Translations under genes and position numbers: made by a program
The notes under the pieces: model-generated
The model's database searches: none
Seen by the model: the letters and a program-made list of their open reading frames with translations, nothing else
Told to the model about the DNA's origin: nothing
From: CAZDXV01 sp964648705
GTDB taxonomy: Bacteria > Patescibacteriota > Minisyncoccia > Minisyncoccales > GWA2-38-27
NCBI GenBank assembly: GCA_964648705.1
Contig: CAZYOI010000037.1
Span: 1 to 5,754, forward strand
DNA: 5,754 nt
Direction: 5' to 3'
Shown: one piece after another, positions 4,584 to 5,754 of the stretch
How the letters are laid out: the number at the start of each line of letters is the position of its first letter
Position numbering within the stretch: the stretch's first letter is position 1

Positions 4584-5702
4584 TTAAAGACCTGCAGGCG
4601 GTCCTCCTTGTTGTCCTGCTTCTTCTTCAACCTCTATTTCATTCTCGTTGTCCCCGCCAACGCTTTCCGGCTTAAGGTCTGCGCCGGGCGTTTCTGCTGG
4701 CGCGCTGCCGTTTGCTTCATCTTGCTCATTGCTCCCCGGCTGTTGCGGAATCTGTTCTTGTGCGTCTTGCGGAATAAACTGGCTTCCTTGTTCGGGAACC
4801 GTACTCTCCGATTCCGGCGCGCTGCCTCTTTGTTCGTCTGAATCTGGACCGACACGTCCAGGGATATCAGAAGGCAGGAGCTGTCTCATGCGTTTCGCGT
4901 TTTCCAGGGCGCGGTTTATCTCATCTTGGGCTTGCAGCGGAACTTTTGACTTTACATCCTCCAATACTTGGAGATGCTGCTCGGTGGCGCGCTCAACAAG
5001 CGTACGCACTTCGGTTTCGCCGGTGCCAAGCCCTTCGGCAATTTGCATGATTTCTTCTCCAAAGGCGGCATACTGTCCATACTCCTCAAGCGCTTTCTCT
5101 ACTTCATCGGCTTCTTCTTCGTCATCGCCGCCTCGTTCGGCTTTTGCTTGAACTGCTTGCAAACGGCCTTCGGCTGCTGCCGCGAAAACGCCGGCTGCCC
5201 GTTCGGGATCTCTCTGCGCAATGCCTCTCAATGCTTCAAGCTGGCCGGTCATAGTTCGTTCTTTAGCGGCTCGCACATGCTCGCGAGCTTGTTCCGGGAC
5301 GCGTTCCAAAACCTCATCGAGCGCCGACAGGTGTTTTGTTGTTGCGTTTGTTACTTCCTCTTCAAGGTCAATTTCGCCCGTACGTCCGACGCGTTCTTTT
5401 GCTTCGGCAAGTTGCTCCTCATACAGTTCAATTGCCTTCGTTGTGTTTTCGCCGTCCTGCTGTTCGGCAAGCGCTTTAGTTTCCGCTAAGCGCTCCTCGG
5501 CAAGGGCAAGATAGCGTTGCGCTTTGCTGGCTTCTCCAAAAGTGAAGAGAGTGCCGATATTCTCGAAGAAACGGTCAAGGAAGAAAAGCGAGCTTCCCGG
5601 CGTTATTCCTGCTGACGGCAAAGCATCATCTGTTTGAGCCTGCGCTGCGCCGGAGAATACAAGAACTCCGAGCATAGCGATTGTGATAATTTTTTTACCC
5701 AT
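4584..5702 (-). CDS. Secreted coiled-coil-rich protein with DUF5667-like N-terminus, internal duplication and acidic tail
   Basis: The 372-residue protein has an N-terminal signal peptide: KK (3-4), a hydrophobic core ITIAMLGVLVF (6-16) and a likely signal-peptidase site after AQA (20-22). The mature protein opens with ALPSAGITPGSSLFFLDRFF (27-46) and a helix LALAEERLAETKAL (65-78), the pattern I associate with DUF5667, frequent in Patescibacteria and of unknown role. Long charged helices fill 56-275. Two similar segments, TKHLSALDEVLERVPEQA (122-139) and EQHLQVLEDVKSKVPLQA (241-258), show an internal duplication. The tail (about 280-372) is low-complexity, rich in Glu, Gln, Pro and Ser, with an acidic ENEIEVEEEA run (353-362), and is probably disordered. 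There are no cysteines and no second membrane segment, so it is predicted to be exported rather than anchored. Codon use is much more GC-rich than the genes left of the gap. It may belong to the cell envelope; that is inference. Confidence 0.8.
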   Translation of the reverse strand: MGKKIITIAMLGVLVFSGAAQAQTDDALPSAGITPGSSLFFLDRFFENIGTLFTFGEASKAQRYLALAEERLAETKALAEQQDGENTTKAIELYEEQLAEAKERVGRTGEIDLEEEVTNATTKHLSALDEVLERVPEQAREHVRAAKERTMTGQLEALRGIAQRDPERAAGVFAAAAEGRLQAVQAKAERGGDDEEEADEVEKALEEYGQYAAFGEEIMQIAEGLGTGETEVRTLVERATEQHLQVLEDVKSKVPLQAQDEINRALENAKRMRQLLPSDIPGRVGPDSDEQRGSAPESESTVPEQGSQFIPQDAQEQIPQQPGSNEQDEANGSAPAETPGADLKPESVGGDNENEIEVEEEAGQQGGPPAGL

Positions 5703-5754
5703 AAATCTTGTTAAATTACTTATTATTTTTATACAGCTCGACCTTTTTTATTAT
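5703..5754 (-). promoter_or_regulatory. AT-rich leader of the DUF5667-like gene with a possible -10
   Basis: On the minus strand TATAAA (5733-5728) lies about 25 bases before the start codon and could be a -10 box. Its -35 would fall at or beyond the window edge. No clear Shine-Dalgarno precedes the ATG. Unlike the gene it precedes, this stretch is strongly A/T rich. Confidence 0.3.

Noticed and set aside
4418..4841. Open frames on both strands running across the N block
   Set aside because: They exist only because the 100 N carry no stop codons; the true sequence is unknown.
4648..5514. Plus-strand open frames opposite the DUF5667-like gene
   Set aside because: They are Ser/Cys/Phe-rich mirror images of a GC-rich, Glu/Ala-coding strand, without family motifs. 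The minus-strand frame has a signal peptide and a recognisable N-terminus.
1..5754. CRISPR array, integrase, transposase or replication origin
   Set aside because: No regularly spaced repeats, recombinase motifs or origin-like box clusters were seen on either strand.

Overview
The window looks like a metagenome-assembled scaffold from a Patescibacteria (Candidate Phyla Radiation, Parcubacteria-like) genome. This is inferred from AT-rich, lysine-rich coding sequence, short spacers, no recognisable Shine-Dalgarno sites before most starts, an isolated glyA/folD one-carbon pair, and a secreted DUF5667-like protein, a family I associate with these bacteria. I could not run a search, so the lineage is inference.

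Left part (1-2727). A short promoter region precedes a 457-residue fusion: an N-terminal sugar-nucleotide-type nucleotidyltransferase joined to a C-terminal YrdC/TsaC domain (first step of tRNA t6A synthesis). Its stop overlaps the start of glyA (serine hydroxymethyltransferase) in an ATGA junction, so the two genes form an operon. A stem-loop terminator follows glyA.

Middle (2728-4242). A small unplaced gene (153 aa) ends in a pattern resembling BECR-fold (barnase/EndoU/colicin/RelE-like) nuclease domains. Its last codons run into a GC-rich element of about 110 bp, closed by a perfect 11-bp inverted repeat. A near-consensus promoter (TTGACA, 18-bp spacer, TACAAT) lies just right of the element and points left, through it and into the 3' end of the small gene. 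Its -10 overlaps a rightward TATAAT that probably serves folD. The result would be a nuclease-like gene with a structured antisense RNA over its 3' end, the most unusual arrangement here. folD (methylene-THF dehydrogenase/cyclohydrolase) follows, with several substituted signature residues and a clean terminator. glyA and folD together would make 5,10-methylene-THF from serine and convert it to 10-formyl-THF.

Right part (4243-5754). About 180 bp of gene-free, GC-richer sequence contains a 9-bp direct repeat. A 15-bp inverted repeat then abuts a run of exactly 100 N, a scaffold gap. Beyond the gap, on the minus strand, is a secreted, coiled-coil-rich DUF5667-like protein with an internal duplication and an acidic Gln/Pro-rich tail. 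Its base composition is clearly more GC-rich than everything left of the gap, so the join across the gap should be treated with caution.
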